A stretch of 64,000 bases of DNA from Chitinophagaceae bacterium BSSC1 (GTDB lineage: Bacteria > Bacteroidota > Bacteroidia > Chitinophagales > Chitinophagaceae), in contig NKJC01000006.1 in NCBI GenBank assembly GCA_002256435.1, forward strand, positions 62,001-126,000, written 5' to 3'. A model generated the notes under the pieces. It saw only the letters and a list, made by a program, of their open reading frames with translations, ran no database searches and was not told the origin of the DNA. Positions 50,655 to 61,200 of the stretch are shown one piece after another. The translations under genes and the position numbers were made by a program. Position 1 is the stretch's first letter, and each line of letters begins with the position of its first letter.

Positions 50655-53200
50655 GGTTGGTTTTTTGGCATGGCAATTAAATTGGCCATAAGTTTATAAG
50701 CCCCTGGAATGCCTGCAGGTAATTGCCTAAACAATACCAAACTCACATAGGCAAAATTACCCTTTCCGTATTTGGCAATGGCCAAACTTCCATTACCTGG
50801 TTTTTCTCCTGTATCATTCATGCCAATAGGTAATTCAAAATGCGCATCTACTTGTTCTGCTTGATAAGTACTTCTTTCTTGCACCCAATTCTCAAAATCC
50901 TTGTCTGTAATCTTGTTGGGGTAATTAAGTACGCCATGATCTGGCAAGAGAAAATTCACTTTGGCATTTTCTTCTGTAACCCTTGATCCTGCATTCACCA
51001 TAAAAGGATATGGCCCAACTTTAATGCGCTTCTGCCCTATTTGATTGCTTTTCAAATATTGTACAATTAGGTTACCCCCTTGTTCTACATACCTATTAAA
51101 AATATCGTTCTTATTACTTAGCCATTCAAATACATTATGTGCCCGAATACCTAATACAATGGCATCATACTCTTTGAGTTTTTCATCTGTAATGTCTTGT
51201 TCGTGTAAGAACTGCAAATCATATCCCATTTGTAACAAAGCATCTGGCACTTTGTCTCCGGCACCAGTAACGTATCCAATTTTCTTACCAGCTACTTTAA
51301 TTTCATCGGTTATGACATGCGCGTTATTTTGAAAAAAGAAGTGGATGGCAGGAATATGATCATACTTAATGGCACGCAAATAGGAATTATAGACCTGAGT
51401 TTTGCCATTTTGTTTTAACAGCAATTCAGCACTAAGCAAAGGGGTTTTATTTGCCTTAAATGCTTTTTCTAATTGAATTTGCTGGGTATACACTGCCCCA
51501 GCTTCTAAGTCCATAATAGTATCTTTTGAAAAGATATTATCAGTCTCCTGTTTAATATGTATGGTAACAGGAACTTGCTTACCCGTGAAATTAGCCTTGT
51601 ATTGCAATTGCAATTTGGGATTGGCAATTTGTTTACCGCCAACTTTGATATTGTTTAAAACCACATCTGGAGTTAATGAAACAATGATTGGTGTAATCAC
51701 AACAAAGGGTTGGTAAAGCTCTCCCCTTACTGGATCTACATATTTGTATTGCACTTGTCTTTCTGCAGTGAATTTTAAACCATTGATGGTAAAACTAAAA
51801 TAGGCTGTATATGCAGCTGCACTTTGGTCTTGACCAATCAACATCTGGTCATCAACAGAAAATGATCCAATATCTTCTTGTTGTTTAGCCAACCAATAAG
51901 GCTGTGATACTTTTTTAGCTGGATCTACAATTAATGACTTGATAAAACTATTATTTTGGTTGGTAGCTAAGGGCTTGGCCATTAGGCTATCAAAGCTTTC
52001 ATTGGCGCTGGTTCTCATCCAAACCTGATCCCATTGAACATTGGATTCTTTGCGTTTATTAACAAAGACATTCAGATTCATTTTTTGACCCAACACCCCG
52101 TATTCTTCATCTGTAGTAGCTTCAAAAAACAAACCACTGCATGTAAAAATGAGTTCCTGTAGTTCGGCTAATTTCTTCTCCTTCCACAAAGATTTATCAG
52201 GCAATTGTTTGATGACTTTATAGAGATCTACCAAAGCATCAACAGAAGCTTCTGGTTGGTCAAATTTGTAATTGGCAATTACCTTACCTATCTTCTCTTG
52301 AATAGCTAATCCTCCCTTTATTCTATTCCAACTAATGTCTACCCCATCCATTAAACTGGTCTGAGGCGCTTCTCCTCCAAGTGTAGTAAAATATTCAATT
52401 GATGGCCCTCTGCGTCTTGGCCTGCCTTCTCCTTGGCTTTTGTGCATACTCCTAGCTTCTCCACCAATCTCTCCATAACTTTTTCCAAGTAGTGGATTGT
52501 AACCGCCTACATCCAATTTAAATTGATCATTGCTAGTAGTATTTGCTCCGCCAAAATTAAACGTATTCCAAAGCAAGCGCTTGGCCTGCCAAGGCTGCAC
52601 ACCATATTTTAATTGTTCGGGAAAACGCTTGGGATCTGCTGCTGCAATAAATGCTTCTGATGCAATTATAGAGGAAGCTGCATGGTGCCCATGCCCTGCT
52701 CTAGCATCGCCCGGAAAACGAGCAATAATCACATCTGGCTGGTATTGGCGAATTACCCAAACCGCATCTGCCAAGATTTTCTCCTTGTTCCAAATACGCA
52801 GTGCTTCTTCTGCACTCTTGCTAAAGCCAAATTCAAAGGCACGACTAAAATATTGTTCTGCCCCATCCTGTCTTCTAGCAGCCAATAATTCTTGGGAACG
52901 AATCAAACCCAATTCAATGCCTTGTTCACTACCAATTAGGTTTTGTCCTCCGTCTCCTCGGGTTAAACTCAAATAGGCTGTGCGGTATAATTTCTCCTTT
53001 GCCAGATAGGGTAAGAATCCATTGTTCTCATCATCAGGGTGTGCTGCTACATACAATACAGAGCCCAATACTTGGAGCTTTTGCAATTGCATATATATAT
53101 CTGCCGAATTGTAGGTAGGTGGAACTTGTGCATTAACAAAACTCCCCTTCAATAATAAACCTACTAATAAGAGGCAGAAAAGCGATTGTGGGATACGCAT
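50651..53200 (-). CDS. PIG-L family deacetylase, secreted multidomain form
   Basis: 849 residues. The signal peptide MRIPQSLFCLLLVGLLLKGSFVNAQ is followed by a PIG-L/LmbE domain with LYVAAHPDDE (49-58, zinc ligands) and GHGHHAASS around residue 170 (third ligand). The middle is unassigned, probably beta-rich. Residues from about 630 (YDHIPAIHFFFQNNA, VTGAGDKVPDALLQMGY, IVLGIRAHNVFEW) look like a ThuA/glutamine-amidotransferase-like fold. PIG-L enzymes remove N-acetyl groups from GlcNAc-type sugars or conjugates. It lies 23 bases after the M14 peptidase and is coupled to small membrane proteins and a symporter, suggesting scavenging of amino sugars or glycopeptides. Confidence 0.88.
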   Translation of the reverse strand: MRIPQSLFCLLLVGLLLKGSFVNAQVPPTYNSADIYMQLQKLQVLGSVLYVAAHPDDENNGFLPYLAKEKLYRTAYLSLTRGDGGQNLIGSEQGIELGLIRSQELLAARRQDGAEQYFSRAFEFGFSKSAEEALRIWNKEKILADAVWVIRQYQPDVIIARFPGDARAGHGHHAASSIIASEAFIAAADPKRFPEQLKYGVQPWQAKRLLWNTFNFGGANTTSNDQFKLDVGGYNPLLGKSYGEIGGEARSMHKSQGEGRPRRRGPSIEYFTTLGGEAPQTSLMDGVDISWNRIKGGLAIQEKIGKVIANYKFDQPEASVDALVDLYKVIKQLPDKSLWKEKKLAELQELIFTCSGLFFEATTDEEYGVLGQKMNLNVFVNKRKESNVQWDQVWMRTSANESFDSLMAKPLATNQNNSFIKSLIVDPAKKVSQPYWLAKQQEDIGSFSVDDQMLIGQDQSAAAYTAYFSFTINGLKFTAERQVQYKYVDPVRGELYQPFVVITPIIVSLTPDVVLNNIKVGGKQIANPKLQLQYKANFTGKQVPVTIHIKQETDNIFSKDTIMDLEAGAVYTQQIQLEKAFKANKTPLLSAELLLKQNGKTQVYNSYLRAIKYDHIPAIHFFFQNNAHVITDEIKVAGKKIGYVTGAGDKVPDALLQMGYDLQFLHEQDITDEKLKEYDAIVLGIRAHNVFEWLSNKNDIFNRYVEQGGNLIVQYLKSNQIGQKRIKVGPYPFMVNAGSRVTEENAKVNFLLPDHGVLNYPNKITDKDFENWVQERSTYQAEQVDAHFELPIGMNDTGEKPGNGSLAIAKYGKGNFAYVSLVLFRQLPAGIPGAYKLMANLIAMPKNQP

Positions 53201-53223
53201 ATGGCAATAGGGATTATAATTGA

Positions 53224-55719
53224 TTATTGTCCAGCTAAGAATACTGCATTACAAAATAAGAGTTTTCCGTTTTCCCAAAACTGTCTAAACATGGGATTGT
53301 CTGCTAACAATACAACGGAACCTGAACCCATACCAACGGTACCAAACAACAATCCATCTTTCAATTTAGCTTTTACTTTTACACCGCTAAAACCTGTTAC
53401 GTAAGCGTCTTTCTTTAACACGCCTACATTCCAGCCATCTTTCATGAATTCAAAAATATTGGCGTCCTGCTTTAAGGTATAATAAAAATCAGGGAAACCA
53501 AAAGCCAAAGGATGGGTATTGTCAAGATCTACTTTGTAAATGGCACCAGGTATGGAACCAGTCAGTGCATTGCGTTCTTGGTCTGCAAATTTTTTCAATG
53601 CAGCATATTCACTTTTATCTTCTGATTTGTCTTCTTTTAATTTAAAACCCCAATCAGTACCTGCTAATTGTTCTGCGGCAGATTCTAATGCAATGAGCTT
53701 ACCTCCACTACGCACAAAATCCTTGAGCTTGTCTGTGGTTGGCTTGTCCGTTAGATTTCTATAAAAGCCGTCAGGAATAATCAATACTTGATAATTCTTT
53801 AAGTTAAACCTACCCAGGTCATTGGCGTTTACCAAGGTTAATGGATAATCCAATTGCTGGTCAAAGAAATGCCAGATCTCGCCCGCGCCCAAAGAAGAAG
53901 TTTGCTCGCCACTCACCAACGCCACTTTGGGCGCGGCGTTGATTACTCTAATATCAGGTGAGCCAAAATCCATACCCTTATCCATAAATCCAGTTTCTAC
54001 TGCATCTGCTTGAACATGGAATTTTTGACAAGCTTCATTGGCAAGTGCATTCCAATTCACAGCTGTGTTACTGGTTTTCAAGACAATGAGCGTACCCCTT
54101 CCATATTCCTTTCCCTTGTATTGAAATGGTGCAGTAGCATATCTGAGCTTTACTCCTTGCTTTAATAATTGAGCCATTAATTTGGCAGAACTAAGCGAGG
54201 TATAAGGAATTAATAAACCGTAATTAGAATTGGCTGCAACAATAACACTGGGCAATTTTGCTTCCGTATTTACTTCTAATTTTTCTTTCACCGCATAGGC
54301 TTTGATTCCGTATGCATAGGGCAACGCCCATGCAGTAATATCATAGGTATTAGAATCTACTAGCTTGGTCTTTGGTTCTAACAATACCCTAGCCAAAACT
54401 GAATTGGTTTGATAAGCACTAACCGCTAAATGAAGACCCTCGTCTACAAAGGATTCTTCTTTTCCAGAAAAATAATTAAAGCCTTTGAACCCTTTATTGC
54501 TAATGGTTCCAGATTCAATTCCATTATCGCTCAAGAGTTTTTTTAGAGACATTAATTTGTTTTCATCCTTTGATGTGAGTACATAGGTTTTGTATTCACT
54601 GGACTTTGCGGACTTGCTATCTTCAAAGAATTGTTTGTATTCTTTGATCAATCTTTGTTGATTTTTAGAACTGGTTTCAATAGTAGAAATACCGGTAGTA
54701 TAGTGGTGATTCAACCTGTCTAATAAGGTTAAGGTATCTCCATTTTTATTCAGAATGGCCAATCCACTTCTAATTCCACCCTGCTCAAAAGTCATTCCAA
54801 TGGCACCTTTGTAAATAGGATAAGTATCACCATAGGAAGGATACAAAAGGTCAAATCTTTCTTTGGTAAAATACAACCAACCATTCTTGTCAAAATAGCT
54901 AGCATTGTTTCTTCCAATCATTACTTGAAAATCGTGTTGCCAAGGCGTAATTACTTCATGAAAAGGCTCTGCTGCTGGAGCAAAATAATATGGCTCATTA
55001 AAACCCTGTTCGTGATAATCCACGTGTACCTGGGGCATCCATTCATTGTATTTTTTGATGCGTTGTTGAGATTCTACCTGTGTTTGCCAAGCCCAATCCC
55101 TGTTCAAGTCAAAATTATAATGGTTACTTCTTCCACCAGGCCAAGGTTCCACGTGCTCCCTTGATTGTGGATCAGCATTGGGATTGGTTCCTACCATAGA
55201 ATTAAACCAATTCACATAACGGTCTCTACCATCAGGATTGATACAGGGATCCATGATGACTACTGTATTTTTCAACCATTCTTTGGTTGCTGTATTGGAG
55301 GGATCTACCAAGGCAAATAAGGTTTTCATGGCTGCTTCTGAAGAAGAGGTTTCATTACCATGAACATTATAACTCAACCATACAATGGCTGGTGCGTCTG
55401 CCAGACTCGGTCCATTTTTTGACAAACCTGCCATTTGCAAGTTATTCTGACGAATGGCTTCTATTCTTTTTAGATTCTCAGGAGAAGCAATAATGCTAAT
55501 CATCAATTCTCTGCCTTCATTGGTTTGGCCATATTTTTCCACCTTTACCATCTCGGGTTTTACGGCTGCTACGGATTTAAAATATTCCACTACGCGGTGG
55601 TGCCTTGAATATTTGGCACCAAGAGAATAACCCAAGAACTGATCCGGGCTTTGTAATGCTTGTGCAAACAAAACGTAGGAAATGAATGCAAATAAGAGGG
55701 ATAAGCTAAGTCTTTTCAT
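53224..55719 (-). CDS. M14 family zinc carboxypeptidase
   Basis: 831 residues from ATG at 55719, where the signal peptide MKRLSLSLLFAFISYVLFAQ begins; a longer frame reaches 55767. The carboxypeptidase domain has zinc ligands His120 and Glu123 in VHGNETS, a third histidine near 222 in VDYHEQG, the substrate-binding NPDGRDRYV and FDLNRDW segments, and the catalytic Glu in GMTFEQGG. The C-terminal half is a periplasmic extension containing a glutamine-amidotransferase-like region (LIIPDGFYRNL, FVRSGGKLIALES). It trims peptides or peptidoglycan-derived peptides in the periplasm or outside. It starts the operon that continues into PIG-L and the symporter. Confidence 0.9.
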   Translation of the reverse strand: MKRLSLSLLFAFISYVLFAQALQSPDQFLGYSLGAKYSRHHRVVEYFKSVAAVKPEMVKVEKYGQTNEGRELMISIIASPENLKRIEAIRQNNLQMAGLSKNGPSLADAPAIVWLSYNVHGNETSSSEAAMKTLFALVDPSNTATKEWLKNTVVIMDPCINPDGRDRYVNWFNSMVGTNPNADPQSREHVEPWPGGRSNHYNFDLNRDWAWQTQVESQQRIKKYNEWMPQVHVDYHEQGFNEPYYFAPAAEPFHEVITPWQHDFQVMIGRNNASYFDKNGWLYFTKERFDLLYPSYGDTYPIYKGAIGMTFEQGGIRSGLAILNKNGDTLTLLDRLNHHYTTGISTIETSSKNQQRLIKEYKQFFEDSKSAKSSEYKTYVLTSKDENKLMSLKKLLSDNGIESGTISNKGFKGFNYFSGKEESFVDEGLHLAVSAYQTNSVLARVLLEPKTKLVDSNTYDITAWALPYAYGIKAYAVKEKLEVNTEAKLPSVIVAANSNYGLLIPYTSLSSAKLMAQLLKQGVKLRYATAPFQYKGKEYGRGTLIVLKTSNTAVNWNALANEACQKFHVQADAVETGFMDKGMDFGSPDIRVINAAPKVALVSGEQTSSLGAGEIWHFFDQQLDYPLTLVNANDLGRFNLKNYQVLIIPDGFYRNLTDKPTTDKLKDFVRSGGKLIALESAAEQLAGTDWGFKLKEDKSEDKSEYAALKKFADQERNALTGSIPGAIYKVDLDNTHPLAFGFPDFYYTLKQDANIFEFMKDGWNVGVLKKDAYVTGFSGVKVKAKLKDGLLFGTVGMGSGSVVLLADNPMFRQFWENGKLLFCNAVFLAGQ

Positions 55720-55843
55720 AAGAAATAAATAAGGCGTGAATGTAGGCAAACTAAAAAAGACCCACACTTAAACTGTCCACTATTTTTAAACAGGGTTGAT
55801 AAAATTAGCTGATCCTTTGTCACAAATCGCCTAAATTTCATGC

Positions 55844-57565
55844 ATGAAAATGATCAAAATCCTTGGCTTTGTTACATTGTTGGCTACCAGCTACCAATGT
55901 CTAGCCCAAACCAGCCTAGTAGGCCCTGGCAAAAAAATAGATCCCTATCATTATGAGATTACCAAAAACGGGCTATTTAGAAGGGCTGCCGTTAGTTCAG
56001 CGCATCCATTGGCCAGTAAAGTGGGTGCTGCTATTATGGAGCAAGGTGGCAATGCCTTTGATGCGGCAATTGCAACTCAATTGGCCCTAGCCGTTGTTTA
56101 CCCAGGGGCCGGCAATATTGGAGGTGGCGGATTTTTATTAGCCAGAATGAGTAAGGGAGAAGTATTTGGGCTTGATTATAGAGAAGCCGCTCCTGCTAGA
56201 GCAAATAGGGATATGTATTTAGACAAAAATGGTAACGCCATTACCATGCTTTCTCAACAAGGTCAATTGGCTTCAGGTATTCCCGGCACGGTTGCCGGAT
56301 TATTTGCCACTATGCCCTATGCCAAACTACCTTTTTCAGTGTTGATTCAACCAGCCATTGATCTTGCAGAAAAAGGATTTGCCATCACAGAAAAACAGGC
56401 CAATGGCTTTAATGGTGAAAAAGCCATTTTTCAAAAACAAAATAGCCAACCCATTGCTTTTGTTAAAGAGACTAAGTGGAAAGTGGGCGATACTTTAATT
56501 CAAAAAGAATTGGCTGCTACTTTAAAAAGAATTCAAAAAGACGGTGCCAAGGGATTTTATGAAGGTGAGACGGCAAAATTACTGGTAGCAGAAATGCAAA
56601 AAGGCAATGGCATCATTAGCTTAGAAGATTTAAAAAGCTATACTGCCAAACTCAGAAACCCTATTGAATTTGATTATAGAGGTCATCATATTGTGAGTTT
56701 TGCACCACCTAGTAGCGGAGGATTATTGATTAATCAAATGATGAAAATGATTGAAAAATATCCGGTTAGTGAATATAAATTTCAATCAGTAAAATCAGTG
56801 CAGTTGATGATTGAAGCAGAACGTAGGGCTTACGCCGATAGGGCCGAGCATATGGGCGACCCCGATTTTTACAAAGTCCCGGTTAAAACCCTGACAAGTG
56901 ATGCCTATTTAGCCAAAAGAATGAGTGACTATAGTCCGGACAAAGCAGGGGTTAGTACTGCCATAACGGCCGGAGCCATTCACGAAAGCGAAGAAACTAC
57001 CCATATTAGTATTGTAGATGCAGCGGGCAATATGGTTAGTGTTACCACCACCTTAAATGATACTTATGGAAGTAAAACAGTAGTGGCAGGAGCTGGATTT
57101 TTATTAAACAATGAAATGGATGATTTTAGTGTAAAGCCCGGAGTACCCAATATGTATGGGGCCATTGGTGGTGAGGCCAATGCCATCGCCCCAGGCAAAA
57201 GAATGCTAAGTTCCATGACCCCAACCTTGGTGTTGAAAAACAAAAAACCCTATGTAGTCATTGGCACTCCCGGAGGCACTACCATTCCAACATCCGTTTA
57301 TCAGGGCTTGGTAAATATCATTGACTTTAACATGAGTGCATCTGATGCTATTAACAAACCAAAATTTCACCATCAATGGCAACCAGATGTGGTGATGATT
57401 GAAAAAGATTTTGACGCCAATACCAAAAAACAATTATTGGCCATGGGCTATAAATTGGTAGATCGGGGTGGTATTGGTAGAACAGAAGCCATTCGTATTT
57501 TATCTGATGGCAAAAAAGAAACCGCAGCAGATATTCGCGGAGACGATGCGGTAGCTGGCTTTTAA
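55844..57565 (+). CDS. ggt: gamma-glutamyltranspeptidase
   Basis: 573 residues. The signal peptide ends near CLAQ. GAIMEQGGNAFDAAIATQLALAVVYPGAGNIGGGGFL is the conserved N-terminal block, and TTHISIVDAAGNMVS begins the small subunit with the catalytic threonine (ETTH, residue about 386) after autocleavage. GSKTVVAGAGFLLNNEMDDF and GKRMLSSMTPTLV are further family motifs. It hydrolyses glutathione and other gamma-glutamyl compounds in the periplasm. The gene is divergent from the M14 peptidase and followed 10 bases later by a DinB-like gene. The start could also be the third codon. Confidence 0.95.
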   Translation: MKMIKILGFVTLLATSYQCLAQTSLVGPGKKIDPYHYEITKNGLFRRAAVSSAHPLASKVGAAIMEQGGNAFDAAIATQLALAVVYPGAGNIGGGGFLLARMSKGEVFGLDYREAAPARANRDMYLDKNGNAITMLSQQGQLASGIPGTVAGLFATMPYAKLPFSVLIQPAIDLAEKGFAITEKQANGFNGEKAIFQKQNSQPIAFVKETKWKVGDTLIQKELAATLKRIQKDGAKGFYEGETAKLLVAEMQKGNGIISLEDLKSYTAKLRNPIEFDYRGHHIVSFAPPSSGGLLINQMMKMIEKYPVSEYKFQSVKSVQLMIEAERRAYADRAEHMGDPDFYKVPVKTLTSDAYLAKRMSDYSPDKAGVSTAITAGAIHESEETTHISIVDAAGNMVSVTTTLNDTYGSKTVVAGAGFLLNNEMDDFSVKPGVPNMYGAIGGEANAIAPGKRMLSSMTPTLVLKNKKPYVVIGTPGGTTIPTSVYQGLVNIIDFNMSASDAINKPKFHHQWQPDVVMIEKDFDANTKKQLLAMGYKLVDRGGIGRTEAIRILSDGKKETAADIRGDDAVAGF

Positions 57566-57575
57566 ACCAAATGAC

Positions 57576-58106
57576 ATGGAAGGATTTTTGAAAGACTGTA
57601 TAAAGCGATTCCAATATTACAAGGAATTGGGCGATAAAACTTTGGATCAAGTAAACCAAGAAGAACTGCATTGGATGCCCAGTTCCGAAAGTAATAGTAT
57701 TGCTCTAATTATTCAACATTTGCATGGCAATATGAAAAGCCGTTGGACCAATTTTCTTACAGAAGACGGAGAGAAACCATGGCGCAATCGGGACCAAGAA
57801 TTTGAGCCCCAGACATGTACCAAGGCCCAGGCATTTGATTTTTGGAACCAAGGTTGGAACTGTTTATTGGATACTTTAGCAGGTCTAAAAACAGAGGATC
57901 TACAGAAAACTATTTATATCAGGACTGAACCGCTCTTGGTCTATGATGCCATCTTGAGACAGCTAGCCCATTACCCCTATCATGTAGGCCAGATTGTCTA
58001 TATTGGCCGCATAATTAGGAATGAGCAATGGAAAAGCCTCAGCATTCCCAAGGGCCATAGTCAGGCCTTTAATGATCAAATGAAAAATAGTTCCCCTGGT
58101 CATTAA
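57576..58106 (+). CDS. DinB superfamily (DUF1572-like) protein
   Basis: 176 residues. Segments ALIIQHLHGNMKSRWTNFLTEDGEKPWRNRDQEF and AILRQLAHYPYHVGQIVYIGR show the His-x3-His spacing (H48 and the H-x3-H of AHYPYHVGQ) of DinB-type metal-binding four-helix bundles, in the form known as DUF1572. No function is established. The gene lies 10 bases after ggt on the same strand and is probably co-transcribed. It is only distantly related to the other DinB-like protein at 29842-30375. Confidence 0.8.
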   Translation: MEGFLKDCIKRFQYYKELGDKTLDQVNQEELHWMPSSESNSIALIIQHLHGNMKSRWTNFLTEDGEKPWRNRDQEFEPQTCTKAQAFDFWNQGWNCLLDTLAGLKTEDLQKTIYIRTEPLLVYDAILRQLAHYPYHVGQIVYIGRIIRNEQWKSLSIPKGHSQAFNDQMKNSSPGH

Positions 58107-58164
58107 GGCTTTCTTGAAAATAAATGCTATCAATGGTATCATTTATGAAAGTTTGGTACTGAAT

Positions 58165-58194
58165 TTGCCTAAGAATAGGTATTGTTTAATTTTA
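58165..58194 (+). promoter_or_regulatory. promoter of the TamB gene
   Basis: TTG (58165-58167), 19-base spacer and TAATTTTA (58187-58194), one base from TAnnTTTG. Expected transcript start is near 58200, about 14 bases before the candidate CTG start at 58214. Confidence 0.55.
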
Positions 58195-58258
58195 CCCCCA
58201 AACCAACCTGCTTCTGAAGCGAGCCCTCAACATATCAAGAAGAACCTTACTGAGCCTT

Positions 58259-61200
58259 TTGGCAATCTTATTGTTGCTATTTGTAGCCATTCAAACAGAA
58301 TGGGTCCAAAATAAGTTGGTTAGAGAAGTCACCGAGCGATTATCCAAACAAATTGGCACAGAAATCAAAATTGACCATGTGAGCTTTTCACTGTTCAATA
58401 AAATGAACCTTGACGGTGTCTTAATCAGGGACAAACAGAAAGATAGTTTGCTTTATGCAGGACATGTAAAAGTCAGGATAACAGATTGGTTTTTTTTCAA
58501 AGACCAAATTGTACTTAAATACATTGGTCTTGAAGATGCCGTTGTTAAACTGAATAGAAAAGATTCCATTTGGAACTATCAGTTTATGGCCAACTTTTTT
58601 GCCAGCCCTGGTCCTAAAAAGAAATCTCCTAACAAATTAGACCTAGACTTAAAAAAACTGGATTTAAAAAATATTCATTTTATCCAAGACGATCGTTGGA
58701 TTGGAGAAAAAATGGAATTTAAATTAGGTAGTGTGTTGGTAGACGTGGAACGGATGGATTTTAGTAAAGCCATATTTCAGATCAATGAGATTGCCTTAGA
58801 AAAGCCCTATTTCAAGCTCCAAGAAATGGATGGGTTAAGACCAGACTCTTTGAGGAAAAAATATGACCCTAATTTCAAGGACACCGCCATGTATTTTAAT
58901 GCTGGCGACATTGCCGTTCATATTCAACGCATCAAGATCAAAGACGGGCAGGTTTGGATTGAAGCCAATGAAGAAACCCCCATTACATTGTTTGACCCAG
59001 AACATATTCGTTTAAGCAAATTAAATGGAAGTATCAATGGATTCCATTTTGTCAAAGATACCATGCGAGCTAATCTTGACTTTTCAGTAAAAGACAGGAG
59101 TGGATTTGAATTAAAAAAATTGCAGGCCCGCTTTAGATTTACCCCACAGATCATGGAGCTAAGCAACTTGAACTTGCAAACCAATAAAAGCAAGTTGGGT
59201 TCTTACTATGCCATGAAGTACAAAGATTTCAATCATGACTTTGGAGAGTATGAAACAGATGTAACTATGGTGGCTAATTTCAAAGACGCCAAAGTACATA
59301 GTGATGACGTGGCATATTTTGCCCCTGAATTAAGTGACTTACATAAATTGGTAGATTTAAGTGGCAATTTTAACGGCACTGTTACAGACTTTCAAGTGAA
59401 AAATCTTGCTGCACGTGGAGGAACAGGAAGTATACTAATGGGCGAACTATCCATGAAAGGACTGCCAGACATTAACACTACCAATATCATTTTCAACAAT
59501 GGCACCATTCAAACCAATTATTTTGACTTGGGCATTATTCCTTCTTTAAGAGATATTGCCGTTCCAAATTTGGCTGCATTGGGCAAAATTATTTATAGAG
59601 GTAATTTCAAAGGAACTATTAACAATTTTGTGACTGACGGATTACTGAGTTCAGCACTTGGTGCGGTTAAAACAAATATTAGCATGAAGTTTCCCAATAA
59701 GGGGGAACCTACTTATACAGGAGATATAGAAACCAGCCGATTTCAGATTGGGAAATTTCTAGACTATGCCCAATTGGGATTGGTAGATTTTAAAGGCAAG
59801 ATTGATGGAAGCGGATTTGATATTAATAAGCTCAAAACCTCACTTGACGGAAAAATCAATAGTATTGAATTTAACAATTATGCTTATAGTAATATCATCA
59901 GCAAGGGTACTTTTCAAAAAAGGTACTTTAGTGGAGAGGTTAAAATTGATGACCCTAATCTAGATTTTACTAGCGATATAGAAATTGATTTAAACAAACC
60001 ACAACCTAGTTATAATATTGTGGGAGACTTGGTGTATTCCAATTTAAAAGCTTTAAAACTATACCAAGAAGAAATAAAAATTACCGGTTTATTGGATGCA
60101 AATTTTACAGGCACCAATATTGACAACTTTCTAGGCTCCGCCAAATTTTTGAATGCTAGTATTAAAGGAGAAAGAACAGAAATCAGTTTTGACTCACTTA
60201 AACTAAGCTCTACCTATATTGATAGTGTAAAATCATTATCTCTTACCAATAATGACTTCAATGCCAGTATTGTAGGAAAATTTAGCATCATGGAACTGCC
60301 CGCCAGCATCCAGTCTTTTCTAAACCACTACTACCCCGCTTATATTAAACCACCCAAAACCGTACCCAAGAATCAGGTGTTTGATATAACTGCCAATACC
60401 ATTTATTTTGAACCTTATTTAAAACTCCTGAATAAAAACCTTAGCGGATTTAATGATGCTTCCGTGCAAGGTTCTATTGATACCAGAAAAAACAATCTTG
60501 GCATTACAGCCAACCTACCCTATGGTAAATACAAAAATTTTATTGTATCAGGGGCTCTATTACAAGGCAAGGGAAATATGGACACCCTTAAACTGGGGCT
60601 AGATGTTGGTAGCATTCATGTTAGCGATAGTATTCGTTTTCCCAATTCGCATATGGAACTTACGGCCATGAATGACCATTCCATTTTATCCATTAAAACC
60701 AGTGCAGATAATACATTAAACGATGCAGAAATTTTTGCAGACGTGTATACTTTTCAAAATGGGTTTCGAATACAGTTTAGGCCATCTAGTTTTGTGTTAA
60801 ATGAAAAGAAATGGTTTATTGAAAAGAACGGAGAATTGGTAATCAGGAACAATAATATTGACGCTAAAAATGTATTATTAACTCAGGGATTCCAAGAGAT
60901 TAAAGTAGAAACTGAAGAAGAAGATGGGGGGAATACCAATAACCTGATTGTCAATTTAAAAAATGTATTTCTAGGCGATATTACCCATGTATTTTTCAAG
61001 AACCCCAGAATTGAAGGAATTAGTAGTGGCAATATTGTGTTGAGTGATTTCTTTGGAAAATTTCATGCAAACGCCCAATTAAATACGGAACAATTTAGAC
61101 TAGATGAAGATAGTATTGGGCTGGTAAAAATTACCGCAGCATATGATAGCAAAACAGGGATGATTCCTTTTACCCTTCAATCACCCAATGATACCTACAG

